Shown: positions 63,526-64,000 of the stretch, in pieces
Layout of the letters: the number at the start of each line of letters is the position of its first letter
Numbering within the stretch: the first letter of the stretch is position 1
Assembly (NCBI GenBank): GCA_015143295.1
Contig: CM026560.1
Location: 6,636,501 to 6,700,500, forward strand
Source: Tetracentron sinense
Lineage: Eukaryota > Streptophyta > Magnoliopsida > Trochodendrales > Trochodendraceae
Length of the DNA stretch: 64,000 nucleotides
Direction: 5' to 3'
Made by a program: the position numbers and the translations under genes
Notes under the pieces: model-generated
The model's database searches: none
The model's input: the letters and a program-made list of their open reading frames with translations, nothing else
What the model was told of the DNA's origin: nothing

Positions 63526-64000
63526 GCTTATGATGTTGTCTGAATTCGACATCACATACATGACACAGAAGTTAATTAAGGGGCAGGCGATAGCAGATCA
63601 CCTGGCCCACAGTCCGACCCAGGACTACGTGTCTATACATGATCAGTTTCCAGATGAAGCCATCCTATACACAGAAGTGGACAAGCAAGAATACTCTGGC
63701 TGGGAGTTGTACATTGACGGAGCTGCCAACAATCACGGGAACGGTGCAGGAGCAGTCCTGATCTCCCCTAAAGGAGTACACCTCCCTATCTCAGTCAAGC
63801 TGAAGTTCAGATGCTCCAACAATGAATCAGAGTACGAGGCATACATAGCCGGACTGAAAGAAGCCCTGGACATCGGGATTGAAGAGGTAGACGTCTACGG
63901 TGACTCATCTTTGGTAATCTGTCAGGCAAATGAGTCTTGGGCCATCCGAGAAGCAAGGCTAGTCCCGTACTTAGCCTACCTCAATCTGCTAATCAGTCAA
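63525..64000 (+). CDS. Archaeal-type RNase H of element I (partial, runs off the window)
   Basis: The frame is open from the stop at 63522-63524 to the window end. After KLIKGQAIADHLAHSPTQD comes GWELYIDGAANNHGNGAGAV (catalytic Asp), CSNNESEYEAYIAGLKEALD (catalytic Glu) and VDVYGDSSLVICQANESWAI (catalytic Asp). This second RNase H between the retroviral-type RNase H and integrase is the defining feature of the Tat lineage. Integrase should follow beyond 64000. Confidence 0.85.

Larger units (their letters stand above)
43403..64000 (+). mobile_element. Element I: Tat/Ogre-like Ty3-gypsy element, running off the window
   Basis: The 5' LTR is 43403-44864 plus 55267-56212, split by element H. 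It starts TGTAAGCACCC and ends GCGCTCACA. The primer site TGGCGACTCTGCTGGGGA at 56217-56234 is Tat/Ogre-type. Then follow an extra ORF before gag (Ogre hallmark), gag, protease, a Gly-rich G-patch-like segment, an RT remnant lacking its N-terminal two thirds, RNase H, and a second archaeal-type RNase H (Tat hallmark) that is open to the window end. Most domains contain stops or frameshifts. The left flank CCATT (43398-43402) should recur at the right end outside this window. Confidence 0.85.

Overview
The window is nuclear DNA from a flowering plant, most probably a dicot. It contains spliced PIF/Harbinger genes, a plant L1-type LINE, Tekay/Del-like, Athila-like and Tat/Ogre-like Ty3-gypsy elements, a Copia-like solo LTR, initiator-Met-tRNA primer sites and a decayed O-fucosyltransferase gene. 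I found no intact host gene, rRNA, tRNA or CRISPR array. Almost everything is transposable-element sequence of different ages. I could not identify the species.

1-12 kb: a PIF/Harbinger transposase gene (three exons, open frame) and a MYB/SANT-like partner gene (two exons), both on +. They are separated by 3.4 kb that includes an O-fucosyltransferase pseudogene. Next come a tRNA-derived SINE head, an unidentified gene fragment, a CAACCAAAC/pyrimidine-rich repeat and a CACTA-like remnant.

12-30.4 kb: one + strand nest. Element A (11982-30428, perfect ATGCA duplication) is a gag-only Tekay-like retrotransposon. Its gag was hit by a Copia-like solo LTR (15409-16795) and by a second LTR, B (16929-27914). 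B was split by an Athila-like element (18195-27810), whose gag was split in turn by an antisense solo LTR, C (20787-22930).

30.4-64 kb: a minus-strand LINE (about 30690-36684) broken by LTRs D, E and F0. F0 contains solo LTR F (37260-41862), which contains solo LTR G (38671-40984). F0 is also interrupted at 43403 by a Tat/Ogre-like element I on +, which runs off the window end. The LTR of I carries a near-complete minus-strand Tekay-like element H (44865-55261) with a 1100-residue uninterrupted pol frame. Perfect 5-bp target duplications fix the borders of A, C, D, F, G and H.

The most unusual signals are in the Tekay-like LTRs and in H. (i) Every one of these LTRs, from several diverged subfamilies, carries a 33-39 codon frame just after a splice-acceptor-like CAG or TAG. 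It has the core E/G-P-W-V-E-E-x-Y and often a C-terminal D-x-W-P-Y motif. Differences between LTRs H and F here are almost all synonymous, which suggests a conserved LTR-encoded exon. (ii) H has a 141-nt GT-AG intron-like segment between gag and protease. The gag donor and the LTR acceptor have the same phase, so a Gag variant with an LTR-encoded acidic tail is possible. (iii) The U3 promoters of unrelated LTR families all carry clusters of short palindromes just upstream of the TATA box, each family with its own palindrome.
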